From positions 1,798,001 to 1,862,000 of the forward strand of contig CBDESS010000001.1 in assembly GCA_965242605.1 (NCBI GenBank): DNA of 64,000 nt. Direction: 5' to 3'. The translations under genes and the position numbers were made by a program. Positions 23,506-33,510 of this stretch are shown here, in pieces. Numbering within the stretch: the first letter of the stretch is position 1; each line of letters begins with the position of its first letter. This DNA is from JAAXHF01 sp965242605 (GTDB lineage: Bacteria > Desulfobacterota > Binatia > Bin18). The notes below the pieces were generated by a model. The model ran no database searches. It was not told where the DNA came from and saw only the letters and a list, made by a program, of their open reading frames with translations.

Positions 23506-25317
23506 ATGCAGCCACAGCAATTGATTCGGTTTTCCGCGGTGTTTCTCGTGTTTGGATTCGTGCTCGGAGTTGTGCCCGGTCAGCGCGCGAGCGTTCAGGG
23601 CTTGACCGAGATGCAGCAGGACTCCGGCCAGTGGGTCTTGCCCGGAAAGGATTATGCCCTGACCCGTCATAGCCCGCTGACCCAGATTACTAAGGAAAAC
23701 GTCAAGAATCTCACGGCGGCCTGGACCTTCTCGACCGGCGTCCTGCGCGGCCATGAGGGCGCTCCGCTGGTCGTCGGCAGCACGATGTATGTGGTCACGC
23801 CTTTTCCCAACATTGTGTATGCCCTTGACCTGAGCAAGCCAGGGCCGGCGATACAATGGAAATACGCGCCTGAGCAGGACGAGGCGGCTATTCCGGTTGC
23901 CTGCTGTGACACGGTCAACCGTGGGGCTGCCTACGCCGAGGGAAAAATCTTCTTCAATCAGCTCGACGCCCATACGGTTGCCCTGGATGCCGAGACCGGC
24001 AAAGAGTTGTGGAAGGTCAAACAGGGCGATATTGGCCAGGGCCAGACGATTACGATGGCACCCCTGGTGATTCGGGACAAGGTCTTGACCGGCATCAGCG
24101 GTGGGGAGTTTGGCGTGCGTGGCTTTGTGACCGCCAATGATATCAACACCGGCGAGCAGGTGTGGCGGGCCTACAGTACCGGGTCTGATTCCGACGTGCT
24201 CATCGGCGAAGATTTCTCGTCGCCCTACGCCTCACACCAGGGCAAAGATCTGGGGGTGTCAACCTGGAAAGGCGAGGAGTGGAAGCGAGGCGGCGGCACG
24301 ACCTGGGGCTGGTACAGCTACGACCCGGACCTGGACCTGTTCTATTACGGCACGGGTAACCCGGGTGCCTGGAATCCCGATCAACGGCCGGGCGAGAACA
24401 AGTGGTCAATGACGCTGTTTGCCCGCAACCCTGACACAGGAATGGCCAAATGGGCGTACCAAATGACCCCCCACGACGCCTGGGACTATGACGGCGTCAA
24501 TGAGAGTATCCTGATTGATATGCCGGGCAGGAACGGCGACAGTACCCAGAAGGTCTTGATCCATTTTGACCGTAACGGCTTTGCCTATGTGCTTGACCGT
24601 GCCACCGGCCGGCTGCTCAGCGCCAAGCCGTTCGGACATGTGAACTGGGCCAGTGGCGTTGACCTGGAGACCGGGCTACCGATTGAAAACCCGGACAAGC
24701 GCACCCGGCAGGGGGAGAATGTGACCAATATCTGCCCGGCGGCGATGGGGGCCAAGGACCAGCAGCCAGCCGCGTATTCGCCCAAGACGGGCCTGCTGTA
24801 TGTGCCGACCAACAACCTGTGCATGGAATACGAGGGGATGCAGGTGAACTACATGGCCGGCGTGCCCTATGTGGGGGCGATTGTGAAGATGTCACCTGGG
24901 CCGGGCGGACACCGGGGCGAGTTTCTGGCCTGGGACCCGGTGGCGGGAGAGAAAAAATGGGGCATCAAAGAAAAGTGGGCGGCCTGGAGCGGCGCGCTGT
25001 CCACCGCCGGCGATGTGGTGTTCTACGGCACTATGGACGGCTGGTTCAAGGCGGTTGACGCTACGAATGGCGAGGAGCTGTGGAAGTTCAAAACCGGCTC
25101 GGGCATTATTGGCGCGCCCATGACCTATCTCGGCCCGGATGGCAAGCAGTATGTCGCTATTCTGTCCGGTATTGGCGGCTGGGCCGGCCTGGTGGTCGCG
25201 GGCGACTTGGCCACAGATGACCCAACCGCAGCCCTGGGAGCGGTCGGTGCTTTTGCTGAGTTGGGCCAGGACACCAACAAAGGCGGGATGCTGTACGTTT
25301 TCGGGCTTGATTCATAG
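23506..25317 (+). CDS. xoxF: PQQ-dependent methanol dehydrogenase, lanthanide type
   Basis: A 603-residue periplasmic quinoprotein with a signal peptide (AVFLVFGFVLGVVPG) and eight-bladed propeller tryptophan-docking repeats. It shows the vicinal disulfide VACCDTVNRG, the XoxF-like NPGAWNPDQRPGENKWSM, and PHDAWDYDGVNE. The Asp two residues after the catalytic Asp (D-Y-D rather than MxaF D-Y-A) is the known hallmark of lanthanide binding. Oxidises methanol (or a related alcohol) to formaldehyde or formate and passes electrons to cytochrome c. A weak TTGACA (23440) lies upstream. The next gene encodes its presumed electron acceptor. Confidence 0.88.
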   Translation: MQPQQLIRFSAVFLVFGFVLGVVPGQRASVQGLTEMQQDSGQWVLPGKDYALTRHSPLTQITKENVKNLTAAWTFSTGVLRGHEGAPLVVGSTMYVVTPFPNIVYALDLSKPGPAIQWKYAPEQDEAAIPVACCDTVNRGAAYAEGKIFFNQLDAHTVALDAETGKELWKVKQGDIGQGQTITMAPLVIRDKVLTGISGGEFGVRGFVTANDINTGEQVWRAYSTGSDSDVLIGEDFSSPYASHQGKDLGVSTWKGEEWKRGGGTTWGWYSYDPDLDLFYYGTGNPGAWNPDQRPGENKWSMTLFARNPDTGMAKWAYQMTPHDAWDYDGVNESILIDMPGRNGDSTQKVLIHFDRNGFAYVLDRATGRLLSAKPFGHVNWASGVDLETGLPIENPDKRTRQGENVTNICPAAMGAKDQQPAAYSPKTGLLYVPTNNLCMEYEGMQVNYMAGVPYVGAIVKMSPGPGGHRGEFLAWDPVAGEKKWGIKEKWAAWSGALSTAGDVVFYGTMDGWFKAVDATNGEELWKFKTGSGIIGAPMTYLGPDGKQYVAILSGIGGWAGLVVAGDLATDDPTAALGAVGAFAELGQDTNKGGMLYVFGLDS

Positions 25318-25324
25318 CTCGGCC

Positions 25325-25353
25325 CGCCCCCTCTCCCGTAGGACGAGGGGGCG
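25325..25353 (+). terminator. Strong hairpin after xoxF
   Basis: CGCCCCCTC pairs perfectly with GAGGGGGCG across an 11-nt loop, eight bases after the xoxF stop. No T-run follows, so it is more likely a 3'-end stabiliser or processing site than a full intrinsic terminator. Confidence 0.45.
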
Positions 25354-25387
25354 GAGTCAGCGGGCCCGCCCTTCCTCCTGTCATTCC

Positions 25388-26635
25388 ATGCCGCCGCAGA
25401 GCTATTCAGCCAACTGGGTTTCTTTCCCGCGCCGCCTGCTGTTCGTCGGGCTGGGGGCGCTGTGTGGGGTCTTGCTGTTCGCCACGCCTAGCCGGGGTGA
25501 GGAGGCTGTCGGCTTGCGGGTGTGTGCCGACCCAAACAACCTGCCCTTCTCGAACCGGCAGGGCCAGGGCTTTGAGAACAAAATCGCCGAGTTGCTGGCC
25601 AAAGAACGTGGCGGTGACGTGGCCTATACCTGGTGGCCGCAGCGCCGCGGTTTTCTGCGCGGTACGCTGAACGCCGGTCGGTGTGAGGTGGTCATGGGCG
25701 TCCCGGCCAAGTATGAGCTGGTGCTCACCACCCGGCCCTATTACCAGTCCAGCTACGCCTTTGTGTATCGGCCCAACGCCGACTATCGGCTGACTTCCCT
25801 GGACGACGTGGTGCTGCGCAGCCTGCGTATCGGCGTGCATCTGATTGGCGACGACTACACCAACAGTCCGCCGGCCCACGCCCTCAGTCAGCGCGGGCTG
25901 GTCAAGAATGTGGTCGGCTACAGCGTGTACGGCAACTACGCCGAGGACAGCCCGCCCGGCAAAATTGTGACTGCGGTTGCCGCCGGCGAGATTGATACCG
26001 CTCTGGTCTGGGGGCCGATTGCCGGCTATTTCGCTCAGCGTCACACCCCGCCCCTGCGGGTGACGACGCTGCCGGCAGACGCCGGCTCGGCCCGGCTGCC
26101 GTTTCGCTACGGCATAGCCGTGGGCGTCCGTCGCGGCAACCAGACCCTCAAAGCAGAGTTGGACGCCCTGCTGACCCGCCATGCTGAGCCAATCCGGGCC
26201 ATTCTGCAAGACTACGCAGTGCCGCTGCTGGACGGGGGGGCGTCCGCCCATGCGCCGGCCCCGGACGCCTCCATGCAAACCGCCCAGGTTAAGACACTGC
26301 CAGTCGTGGCAGCCTCCAACCACGAGCTGGCAGGCACCACCAGAAATCCCTTCACCGGCGACCCGGCGGCCATTGCCGAGGGCAGAGAGTACTACAAGAT
26401 GCTGAACTGCTACGGCTGTCACGGGATGCGCGGCGGGGGAGGCATGGGGCCGAGTATCAACGATGCCAAGTGGAGCGTTGGCAGGGGAACGGACGCCGAC
26501 GTGATGCAGCAGATCATGGAAGGGCGGGGCAAGATGCCGTCCTTCAAAGACTCAATTGATCCAGAGCAGGCCTGGAAGCTCATCGCCTATGTGCGCTCCC
26601 TGTACAAAGGCAGGCCGGAGAAGGCGACATGGTAG
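25388..26635 (+). CDS. Fused XoxJ-like binding protein and cytochrome c (XoxJ-XoxG fusion)
   Basis: A 415-residue exported protein; signal peptide RRLLFVGLGALCGVLLFATPSRG. Residues about 40-280 form a periplasmic substrate-binding domain like XoxJ/MxaJ (LRVCADPNNLPFSN, GFENKIAELLA, TTRPYYQSSYAFVYR). Residues about 325-415 are a class I cytochrome c with the heme motif CYGCH near residue 340 and the axial Met in GKMPSF. In methylotrophs these are separate genes, xoxJ and xoxG, that serve XoxF as accessory factor and electron acceptor. Here one polypeptide carries both. The ATG at 25388 is chosen because it begins the signal peptide. Confidence 0.8.
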   Translation: MPPQSYSANWVSFPRRLLFVGLGALCGVLLFATPSRGEEAVGLRVCADPNNLPFSNRQGQGFENKIAELLAKERGGDVAYTWWPQRRGFLRGTLNAGRCEVVMGVPAKYELVLTTRPYYQSSYAFVYRPNADYRLTSLDDVVLRSLRIGVHLIGDDYTNSPPAHALSQRGLVKNVVGYSVYGNYAEDSPPGKIVTAVAAGEIDTALVWGPIAGYFAQRHTPPLRVTTLPADAGSARLPFRYGIAVGVRRGNQTLKAELDALLTRHAEPIRAILQDYAVPLLDGGASAHAPAPDASMQTAQVKTLPVVAASNHELAGTTRNPFTGDPAAIAEGREYYKMLNCYGCHGMRGGGGMGPSINDAKWSVGRGTDADVMQQIMEGRGKMPSFKDSIDPEQAWKLIAYVRSLYKGRPEKATW

Positions 26636-26645
26636 GGGGTTCTCT

Positions 26646-26990
26646 ATGAAACGCCAAGAACAGAAATATCTCGAAACGTTCTTGATGCCTGTCAGGAAGT
26701 GCAAAGAATACAGGCCGAGATTCGGACATGGGAATGGCAATGCAGGGTTTTCGCTGGCCGAATTCAAGAGTTTATACGGGTCAGATCCTTTCTATTCGTG
26801 GGTCGGTCTCGATACCGGCTCGATGTACTCTGCTCACCGTGCCGCGGGTGGTATGACATGCCGCAGCAAACTCAATCCAGGTCGGTAAAAAGGTCGGAAA
26901 GGCCTATGCGGCGGTGTCGCCTGAAGAGCAGCGTCAAATCAATCTCCTCCCATGCCTCCGGCTCCAAGACCTCACGCTTAGCTCACACAT
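26646..26990 (+). pseudogene. Broken hypothetical gene after the cytochrome fusion
   Basis: From an ATG at 26646 the frame gives MKRQEQKYLETFLMPVRKC and later FKSLYGSDPFYSWVGLD and MYSAHRAAGGMT, which reads like a conserved soluble protein. It then ends abruptly at 26886, while related-looking coding sequence (KVGKAYAAVSPEEQRQ) continues in another frame to about 26990. Probably a frameshifted gene or an N-terminal relic. I suspect a restriction-enzyme-like family but cannot prove it. The remaining gap to 27162 holds only a short inverted repeat (GAGAGCC/GGCTCTC near 27055). Confidence 0.35.
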
Positions 26991-27162
26991 TCTTTTAACC
27001 TCTCCACCACCATCGACGCCAGAAGCCGCCCAGCAGGAAGACGCTGAGGAGGATACGAGAGCCTTGGCTCTCCCTACCCAGGCTGGCCGGCTCGGCTTGC
27101 ACAGCCCCGGGTAAATAGGATACACCCCAGCCATACTTCACCCCCGCAGACAGGAGGTCGCT

Positions 27163-27813
27163 ATGAAGCTCGTCAACTCACTCGGTCCCAACCCTCGCTG
27201 TGTCCGCATGTTTATAGCTGAAAAAGGCATGACCCTGGAGACCGTCGAACTTGATATCCAGGGCGGCGATAACCGCAGGCCGCCGTATACCGACAAAAAC
27301 CCCGGCGGCCAGATGCCGTCGCTGGAACTTGACGACGGGAGTTACCTGGCTGAGACGGTGGCGATTTGCGAATATCTGGAAGACCTGCACCCGAACCCGG
27401 CCCTGATCGGCAGCACGCCCGAAGAAAAGGCCCAGACCCGCATGTGGCAACGTCGGGTTGAGTTGAATATCACCGAGCATCTCTATAACGGCTTTCGCTA
27501 CGCCGAGGGCTTTGAGATGTTCAAGGAGCGGCTGCACTGTCTGCCCGAAGCCGCAGCCGGCCTCAAGCAGATCGTCCAGGAAAAACTCGCCTGGCTCGAC
27601 AGCTTGATGGCCGGCAGGTCGTTCATCGTGGGCGAGCGCTTTACGGTAGCCGATATTATTCTGTACAGCGCCCTCGACTTTGGAGCCGGGGTCGGCCAGA
27701 CGATTAGTCCCCAGCTCAGCAACATGACAGCCTGGTTTGAGCGGGTCGCCGCCCGGCCCAGCGCCGATGCCAGCCTGCACGAAAAGGCCAGAGGCAGATT
27801 GCGGGGTGCGTAG
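27163..27813 (+). CDS. Glutathione S-transferase family protein
   Basis: A 216-residue protein with an N-terminal thioredoxin-like GST domain (NPRCVRMFIAEKGM, NPGGQMPSLELDDG, LAETVAICEYLED, the last being the glutathione-binding ES/TV-type motif) and an all-helical C-terminal domain (VGERFTVADIILYSALDF, the N-capping box). Members conjugate glutathione to electrophiles or act in dehalogenation and isomerisation. AGGAGG lies 7 nt before the ATG. Stand-alone gene. Confidence 0.85.
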   Translation: MKLVNSLGPNPRCVRMFIAEKGMTLETVELDIQGGDNRRPPYTDKNPGGQMPSLELDDGSYLAETVAICEYLEDLHPNPALIGSTPEEKAQTRMWQRRVELNITEHLYNGFRYAEGFEMFKERLHCLPEAAAGLKQIVQEKLAWLDSLMAGRSFIVGERFTVADIILYSALDFGAGVGQTISPQLSNMTAWFERVAARPSADASLHEKARGRLRGA

Positions 27814-27848
27814 GTTGAACCCGTAGCCTGAGTGCTGCCCTCTCAGCG

Positions 27849-28772
27849 TTAGTCCGCCTCTTGGGGGGATTGAGCGCGGGGTGTTTTTTGTGGCGGCTCG
27901 GCCGGGTAATAGCGCAGCGTCCGATGAACCACCTCTGAAGGTTCGAGCCTGCCGGTTTGGCCGTCGCCGACCCGGTCGGCAATCATCTTCCTGGTCCAGT
28001 TGCCCCGCTCGTCAAACTCGTAGCGATAGACCTGCCGGCCAGCCAGGCTGCCGTCAGGACGATACGCCAGCCATTCGGTTCGGTTCCGCTTGTCGTCATA
28101 GCGATACACCCAGCGGGACGACAGCGTGTCTTGACGGTCGTACACTTCAATGCTGGTCAGGTTGCCCCGCTCGTCATAGGCGTACACATTGCGCGACACA
28201 GGCTTGCGTTCGTCGTCAACCCAGCGGCGCTCAACCATCCGGCCGGCCGCGTCGTAGCGATACACGGCGCGGCCAAAAAACGTCTCGTCTTTATCCTGAC
28301 TGACCGATTCAACGGGGTTGGGCGTTGTGCCCGTATAGCTGAAGAGTTCTCTGGACAGGATCGTGCCATCGGCCTCGTAGCGTGCCGCCGCGGTCATCGC
28401 CCCGTGTTCGTTATAGGTCCAGACCAAGCGGTACCACAGGGAGCCGTCCGGGCCGTAGACGATCTCCTGGCTGGGCTGACCGCCTTGACTGTAGCTGCGC
28501 ACTTTGTGCTGAAAGGGGGAGCCGTCGGGGTTATACAAGACCTGCTTGACCAAGCGGCCGGCACGGTCATAGGTGTCGATTTGTCCCTGGCCACGGACGC
28601 CCTCAACCCACTCCCCGCCCTGACGGACGTACTGGGCGGTTTCGCTTCTCACGCTGCGGACCGCCCCGTACAGTCTGGCCCGTTCCCGGGTGTGTTCGTG
28701 CCCGCCCTCGGGCGAGATACCCGCCAACGCCATAAACAGCACTGGTAAGAGCAAAATGCCTGCGATGCCCAT
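27849..28772 (-). CDS. Exported YD/RHS-like repeat protein
   Basis: A 307-residue protein with a signal peptide (ILLLPVLFMALAGISP) and about eight repeats of roughly 25 residues built on YDxxGRLVxxxxYxxDG (TYDRAGRLVKQVLYNPDGS, VYRYDAAGRMVERRW, AYDERGNLTSIEVYD). Such repeats fold as beta hairpins, as in MORN- or RHS-type cell-surface proteins. Too short for a toxin-delivering RHS protein, and no toxin domain is present. Function unknown; probably outside the cytoplasm. Transcribed towards the GST gene. Confidence 0.65.
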   Translation of the reverse strand: MGIAGILLLPVLFMALAGISPEGGHEHTRERARLYGAVRSVRSETAQYVRQGGEWVEGVRGQGQIDTYDRAGRLVKQVLYNPDGSPFQHKVRSYSQGGQPSQEIVYGPDGSLWYRLVWTYNEHGAMTAAARYEADGTILSRELFSYTGTTPNPVESVSQDKDETFFGRAVYRYDAAGRMVERRWVDDERKPVSRNVYAYDERGNLTSIEVYDRQDTLSSRWVYRYDDKRNRTEWLAYRPDGSLAGRQVYRYEFDERGNWTRKMIADRVGDGQTGRLEPSEVVHRTLRYYPAEPPQKTPRAQSPQEAD

Positions 28773-28892
28773 CGTGTGTGCCGGCCGCCTTTCCTGCTAT
28801 GCGTACTGGTATCATAGCACAAAGAAACGCGTTTCTCTGCTTGACTGTGTTCCGCTCTCGGCAGGATAATCGGCCGCCAGGAGGATAGGAGC

Positions 28893-29672
28893 ATGCGTGA
28901 AAATCAACTCAAGAACACCCTCAAGGCCGGTGACGTGGCGCTGGGGACGTTGCTGTGGGAGGTGCGCGGACGGGGGGTGCTGCATACCCTGGCTGCGGCT
29001 GGGATGGATTTTGTCATGATCTGTAGCGAGCACTCGGCCTATAACCTGGAGACGGTGGTGGAGCTGGTACACCAGGCCCACGCCGCGGGGCTCAGCCCGG
29101 TAGTGCGTATTCCTGACCTGGAATATGAACACGTCACCCGGCTGCTGGACTCGGGCTGCCAGAGCCTGATTGTGCCCCACATCAAAACCGGGGACGAGGT
29201 CCGCCATTTTATTGAACTGGCCAAATATCACCCCCAGGGAAAGCGCGGGGTAGCCATATATCTAGGTGCCAGCACCGATTACGAGGAGGTTGATGCGGTG
29301 CAGGCTATGGCTCACGCCAACGCCAATACCCTGCTGGGAGTCATTGTTGAGACGGCCCAGGCGGTTGAAAACCTGGACGACATTTTGCAGCCCGGCCTTG
29401 ATCTGGTTTTGGTCGGTACCCAGGACCTGGCCCACAGCTTGGGGTTTCCGGGCGAGTTTGATCGGCCGGAACTGCGCGACATACTCGGCCGGGTGCGGAC
29501 GCTGTGCAAGGAGCGCGGGATTGCCACCGCGGGGGCGCTGACCAGACCGGACGCCGTCCAGGCCGTTATTGACAGCGGGGCCCAGTATATCCTGTACGGC
29601 ACCGACCTCGTCTTACTCAGACAGGCCGCCGTCCAGGCTGCCCATGCCCTGGCCCCGTTTCGGAAACACTAG
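28893..29672 (+). CDS. HpcH/HpaI aldolase family protein
   Basis: A 259-residue class II pyruvate-type aldolase of the HpcH/HpaI barrel. It shows ALGTLLWEVRG near the start, DFVMICSEHSAYN, VRIPDLE, DSGCQSLIVPHIKT (the metal- and Arg-proximal region), VETAQAVENLDDI with the metal Glu, and LVGTQDLAHSLG with the metal Asp. It cleaves 4-hydroxy-2-oxo acids to pyruvate and an aldehyde, or the reverse. AGGAGGA precedes the ATG. An intrinsic terminator-like hairpin follows, so it is likely monocistronic. Confidence 0.85.
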   Translation: MRENQLKNTLKAGDVALGTLLWEVRGRGVLHTLAAAGMDFVMICSEHSAYNLETVVELVHQAHAAGLSPVVRIPDLEYEHVTRLLDSGCQSLIVPHIKTGDEVRHFIELAKYHPQGKRGVAIYLGASTDYEEVDAVQAMAHANANTLLGVIVETAQAVENLDDILQPGLDLVLVGTQDLAHSLGFPGEFDRPELRDILGRVRTLCKERGIATAGALTRPDAVQAVIDSGAQYILYGTDLVLLRQAAVQAAHALAPFRKH

Positions 29673-29773
29673 ACCCGCCCGGCTGGCCCTTTACCGCACG
29701 CCCCCGGATGCGCTAAGAGGGAGGGCGTCACCGAGATCGGACACGCGTATCGTTTTCTGGAGGGCCTGGGAGC

Positions 29774-29797
29774 GCGGGCATCCCGCCCGCCCTTTTT
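29774..29797 (+). terminator. Intrinsic terminator-like hairpin with T-tract
   Basis: GCGGGC pairs with GCCCGC over a 5-nt loop and is followed by CCTTTTTCT. It lies about 100 bp after the aldolase and directly before the ribosome site of the next gene, so it could end the first transcript or attenuate the second. The hairpin also resembles a dispersed palindromic repeat. Confidence 0.5.
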
Positions 29798-29812
29798 CTG
29801 GAGGAGATCGTT

Positions 29813-30922
29813 ATGAAGTTTGGTATTTTTTATGAACTGTCTGTACCGCGTCCCTGGGATCGGGAATCTGAGCGGACCGTGTATCTGAACGCCCTGGAAC
29901 AAGTCCGGCTGGCCGATGAGCTGGGCTTTGATCAGGTCTGGGCGGTTGAGCATCATTTTCTGGAAGAATACTCGCACTGCGCCGCGCCCGAGCTGTTCCT
30001 GACCGCGTGCGCAATGCAGACCAAGCAGATCAATGTTGGCCACGGCATTGTCATCTGTGTGCCGGAGTTCAATCATCCGATTCGGATTGCCGAGCGCGCC
30101 GCCGCCCTTGACATTTTGTCGGGTGGGCGCTTGCAGTTTGGGACGGGTCGTTCAGCAACATGGACGGAGTTGGGTGGATTTGGGGCCAACCCGGACGATA
30201 CCAAGAAGAGTTGGGACGAGTTTGTGCACTGCATTCCCAAAATGTGGATGCAGGAGCGTTTCAGCTATCAGGGCAAGTATTTCTCCATGCCGTCCCGGGC
30301 CGTATTGCCCAAACCCTATCAGCAGCCCCACCCGCCGATGTGGGTGGCAGTCACTAGCCCGGGCACCGAGCTTGACGCCGCGGACCGCGGCATCGGCAGC
30401 CTCGGGGTGACGTTTACCACCTTTGCCGAACAAGAGGCCAAGGTCAAAGAGTATCGGCAGCGGATCCAGAACTGTAATCCGGTCGGCGGCTTCGTGAACA
30501 ACCAGGTCAATACGGTCAACTTCCTGTACTGTCATGAAGACAATGAGGTCGGGGCCAAGACCGGGATGCGGATGATTCAGCATTTCAATTATCTGGCCGC
30601 CCAACTCGATATGGCCAAAGAAGCCTACCCGGCCAAGTCCTATCCATCGGCAGGGCTGCTGCCGTCTCTGCGCCGCCAGGCTTCAAGTCCGGGCGAACAT
30701 AACGCGGCCCCGGAGGGGATTGCGGTCGGCAACCCGGCCCATCTGCTTCAAGAGCTGAAGAAGTGGGAAGCCTGCGGGGTGGACCGGGTCGGGTTTATGC
30801 TCAACGCCGCCGAGATCATCCCCCAGCAGCAGGTCCTCGATAGTCTGCGGCTGTTTGCCACAGAGGTCATGCCGGCCTTTGCCGACTCGTCGGCCAGCGC
30901 GGCGAGTGGAGGAGCGAGCTGA
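29813..30922 (+). CDS. LLM class flavin-dependent oxidoreductase
   Basis: A 369-residue luciferase-like TIM-barrel monooxygenase: MKFGIFYELSVPRPW, ADELGFDQVWAVEHHF, VGHGIVICVPEFNHPIRIAE, DILSGGRLQFGTGRS. Binds FMN or F420 and hydroxylates or oxidises small organics; substrate unknown. GGAGGAG lies 8 nt before the ATG. Its TGA overlaps the ATG of the acetoacetate decarboxylase-like gene by one base, so the two form an operon and probably one pathway. Confidence 0.82.
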   Translation: MKFGIFYELSVPRPWDRESERTVYLNALEQVRLADELGFDQVWAVEHHFLEEYSHCAAPELFLTACAMQTKQINVGHGIVICVPEFNHPIRIAERAAALDILSGGRLQFGTGRSATWTELGGFGANPDDTKKSWDEFVHCIPKMWMQERFSYQGKYFSMPSRAVLPKPYQQPHPPMWVAVTSPGTELDAADRGIGSLGVTFTTFAEQEAKVKEYRQRIQNCNPVGGFVNNQVNTVNFLYCHEDNEVGAKTGMRMIQHFNYLAAQLDMAKEAYPAKSYPSAGLLPSLRRQASSPGEHNAAPEGIAVGNPAHLLQELKKWEACGVDRVGFMLNAAEIIPQQQVLDSLRLFATEVMPAFADSSASAASGGAS

Positions 30923-31680
30923 TGCCGGTGTTTGGAAAACAGGACGTGCCGGCCGCCGCGGCCCGGGCCCCGCTGATGGGCGGGCTCGATAGCGACCCGT
31001 GGGAACTCAAGGGGGCGGAGATTCTGCAGCTGAGTTTTGAGGTTGTTGAAGAGCCGGCCGAATGGCTGATTGCGCCGGCCCTGCACCCGAGCATCCCGCC
31101 CTACGCCACGCTGTCGGTCGCCCGTTTTCCTGACAGCCCGGTCGGGCCGTATGGGCTGGCCCAGGTTCGGCTGATCGTCCGGGCTGGTATTCGGCCCCGG
31201 GGCTACGTTATCGGCGCGTACACCGATTCCGAGCGTGCCGCGGCCGAACTCCGGGTGCGCTGGGGATTCGGGCTTGAGCTGGCCACGGTCAGCCTTCAGG
31301 CGCGTCACGACCGGGTGATTGGGACGGTTGAGCGGGACGGCCGGACGATCCTGGACATGGAGGCCGAGAATCCAGAATATGTCTCTGGGTCGGATGTGAC
31401 GTATATCGACAGCCTGCACTTGGTGCGGGTGCATGAGGACGGCCAGGAAAAACCGCTGATCGTTCAGATTGACCCGGAATATGTCTTTCACACTGCCCAA
31501 CGCGGGATTCCGCACCTCAAAACGTTCAACGCCGCGGCCTGGGGTGCGGACAAGCGTTTGCAGTGTACCAACCCGATGACCGCCACGTTTACGCGGTGTG
31601 ACACAGACCTGCCCCGGCTGCGGTTTGCGCTGGACCCCAGCCTGCCGGCCATACAGGGCAGCCGTAAACTCGTCGCCTAG
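30922..31680 (+). CDS. Acetoacetate decarboxylase-like protein
   Basis: A 252-residue protein resembling the acetoacetate decarboxylase superfamily (PPYATLSVARFPDSPVGPYGLAQVRLIVRAGIRPRGYVIGAY, followed by RVRWGFGLELATVSLQ). Family enzymes use a perturbed active-site lysine to decarboxylate or aldol-process beta-keto acids. No clear lysine stands at the usual place (the family EKxP is not obvious), so the activity may differ. Translationally coupled with the LLM oxidoreductase. Confidence 0.6.
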   Translation: MPVFGKQDVPAAAARAPLMGGLDSDPWELKGAEILQLSFEVVEEPAEWLIAPALHPSIPPYATLSVARFPDSPVGPYGLAQVRLIVRAGIRPRGYVIGAYTDSERAAAELRVRWGFGLELATVSLQARHDRVIGTVERDGRTILDMEAENPEYVSGSDVTYIDSLHLVRVHEDGQEKPLIVQIDPEYVFHTAQRGIPHLKTFNAAAWGADKRLQCTNPMTATFTRCDTDLPRLRFALDPSLPAIQGSRKLVA

Positions 31681-31815
31681 AGGGCAGCGCAGATGCTCTG
31701 CGGGATATGTCCCAGCCGATGAGCAGTCAGACGCTGGGCCCTGGGCCCGGCCATGTTGTGCATTGTCCAGCGGGCCGCGGCCGGACCACCGATGGAAAAG
31801 AAAAAGGAGAGTCGT

Positions 31816-32658
<843 letters not shown>

Positions 32659-32704
32659 ATCGGTGCCTGGTCGTGCGCCCATGCGAAACCAGAATCCCTC
32701 TTGA

Positions 32705-32968
32705 CACCCAGATGGAGACCTGGGGTTCATTGTGCAATGGAACTGGAACCTGATGGGGGATGGGGAGTACACCGCGGCGCTTGTCGTTGACGGGCACACC
32801 GTCCAACGCAACGCCTTCACCGTGACCACCCTCGGGCAAGACTTCATCCGGGAAGCCGAGAAGGATGTTGTGGTGAACGACTTTCCAAGCCCGGGGGAGA
32901 ACCCGCTTCTGAAATGGCAAGAGCCCGTGCAAGGGTTCGTCATTGCTCCATCCGAAGCAGGGGAATGA
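32705..32968 (+). pseudogene. C-terminal relic of a secreted repeat-domain protein
   Basis: An open frame without a usable start reads LGFIVQWNWNLMGDGEYTAA, VTTLGQDFIREAEKDVVVNDFP and KWQEPVQGFVIA. This resembles the last copy of a beta-sandwich repeat seen in large exported bacterial proteins (NWNLLGDGxH...VTTLGxEF). Everything upstream is missing, so it is a 3' relic. Confidence 0.4.
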
Positions 32969-33092
32969 ACAATGCGTGTTGCATCAAAACTCACCCTTCC
33001 GATTCTGCCCTCAAGGCGGAATTGGCGACAGGGGTCCCCATGCCCCTTCGCAAGGGGGGGGGACGGGTCTTCAAAATGGAAAGGAAGGGAGC

Positions 33093-33120
33093 CTTGCCCC
33101 CGGATTGCGCCCGGGGCAAG
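33093..33120. repeat. Hairpin in a probable dispersed repeat
   Basis: CTTGCCCC pairs with GGGGCAAG over a 12-nt loop. The surrounding stretch 33000-33190 has other palindromic pieces (CCCCTTCGCAAGGGG near 33040) and no credible gene. It resembles a non-coding interspersed element. Confidence 0.35.
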
Positions 33121-33313
33121 CCTGACTTCTCTCATTTTTGTACTGTTAGAGGCTTGTTCGAAGGCAATTGTGTCATCCCCCGCATCAAAAACCCGTGTGG
33201 TTGCGGGGAGATAGGACAAAGAGGTTTGGATAGCCGAGGGCAAGCGGGCGGAAACCCAGAGAAGGTGGATCAGGTGGGAGAGGATGCAGATTGCCAGAGC
33301 AGCGCGCGTCAGG

Positions 33314-33510
33314 TTAGTGATACTTGCCATGAGCCCAGACGATGACGCTGATAGGCGGCACTGTCTGGAGCTCCACGAGCCCCTGCTCACTAAACACCGC
33401 CTGAATAAGCCGGACGAGCGCAACTTTCCCACCGAGCATCTGCGGGAAGTAGCGGGGCACGGCTTTGCCCTGATCGAGAGAATCTACATGGACACCATAA
33501 GCGCATGCCG
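33314..33510 (-). pseudogene. Possible C-terminal gene fragment
   Basis: The minus strand reads YGVHVDSLDQGKAVPRYFPQ and then GKVALVRLIQAVFSEQGLVE before a stop at 33314. The composition is protein-like, whereas the same frame further upstream (to 33841) is low-quality Arg/Pro/Gly sequence. It may be the end of a lost gene. Family not recognised. Confidence 0.25.

Noticed and set aside
26934..27162. Minus-strand frame ending in a hydrophobic LLSVFLLGGFWRRWWW tail
   Set aside because: It could be read as a small anchored protein, but it lacks a ribosome site and overlaps the GST leader. Not enough support.
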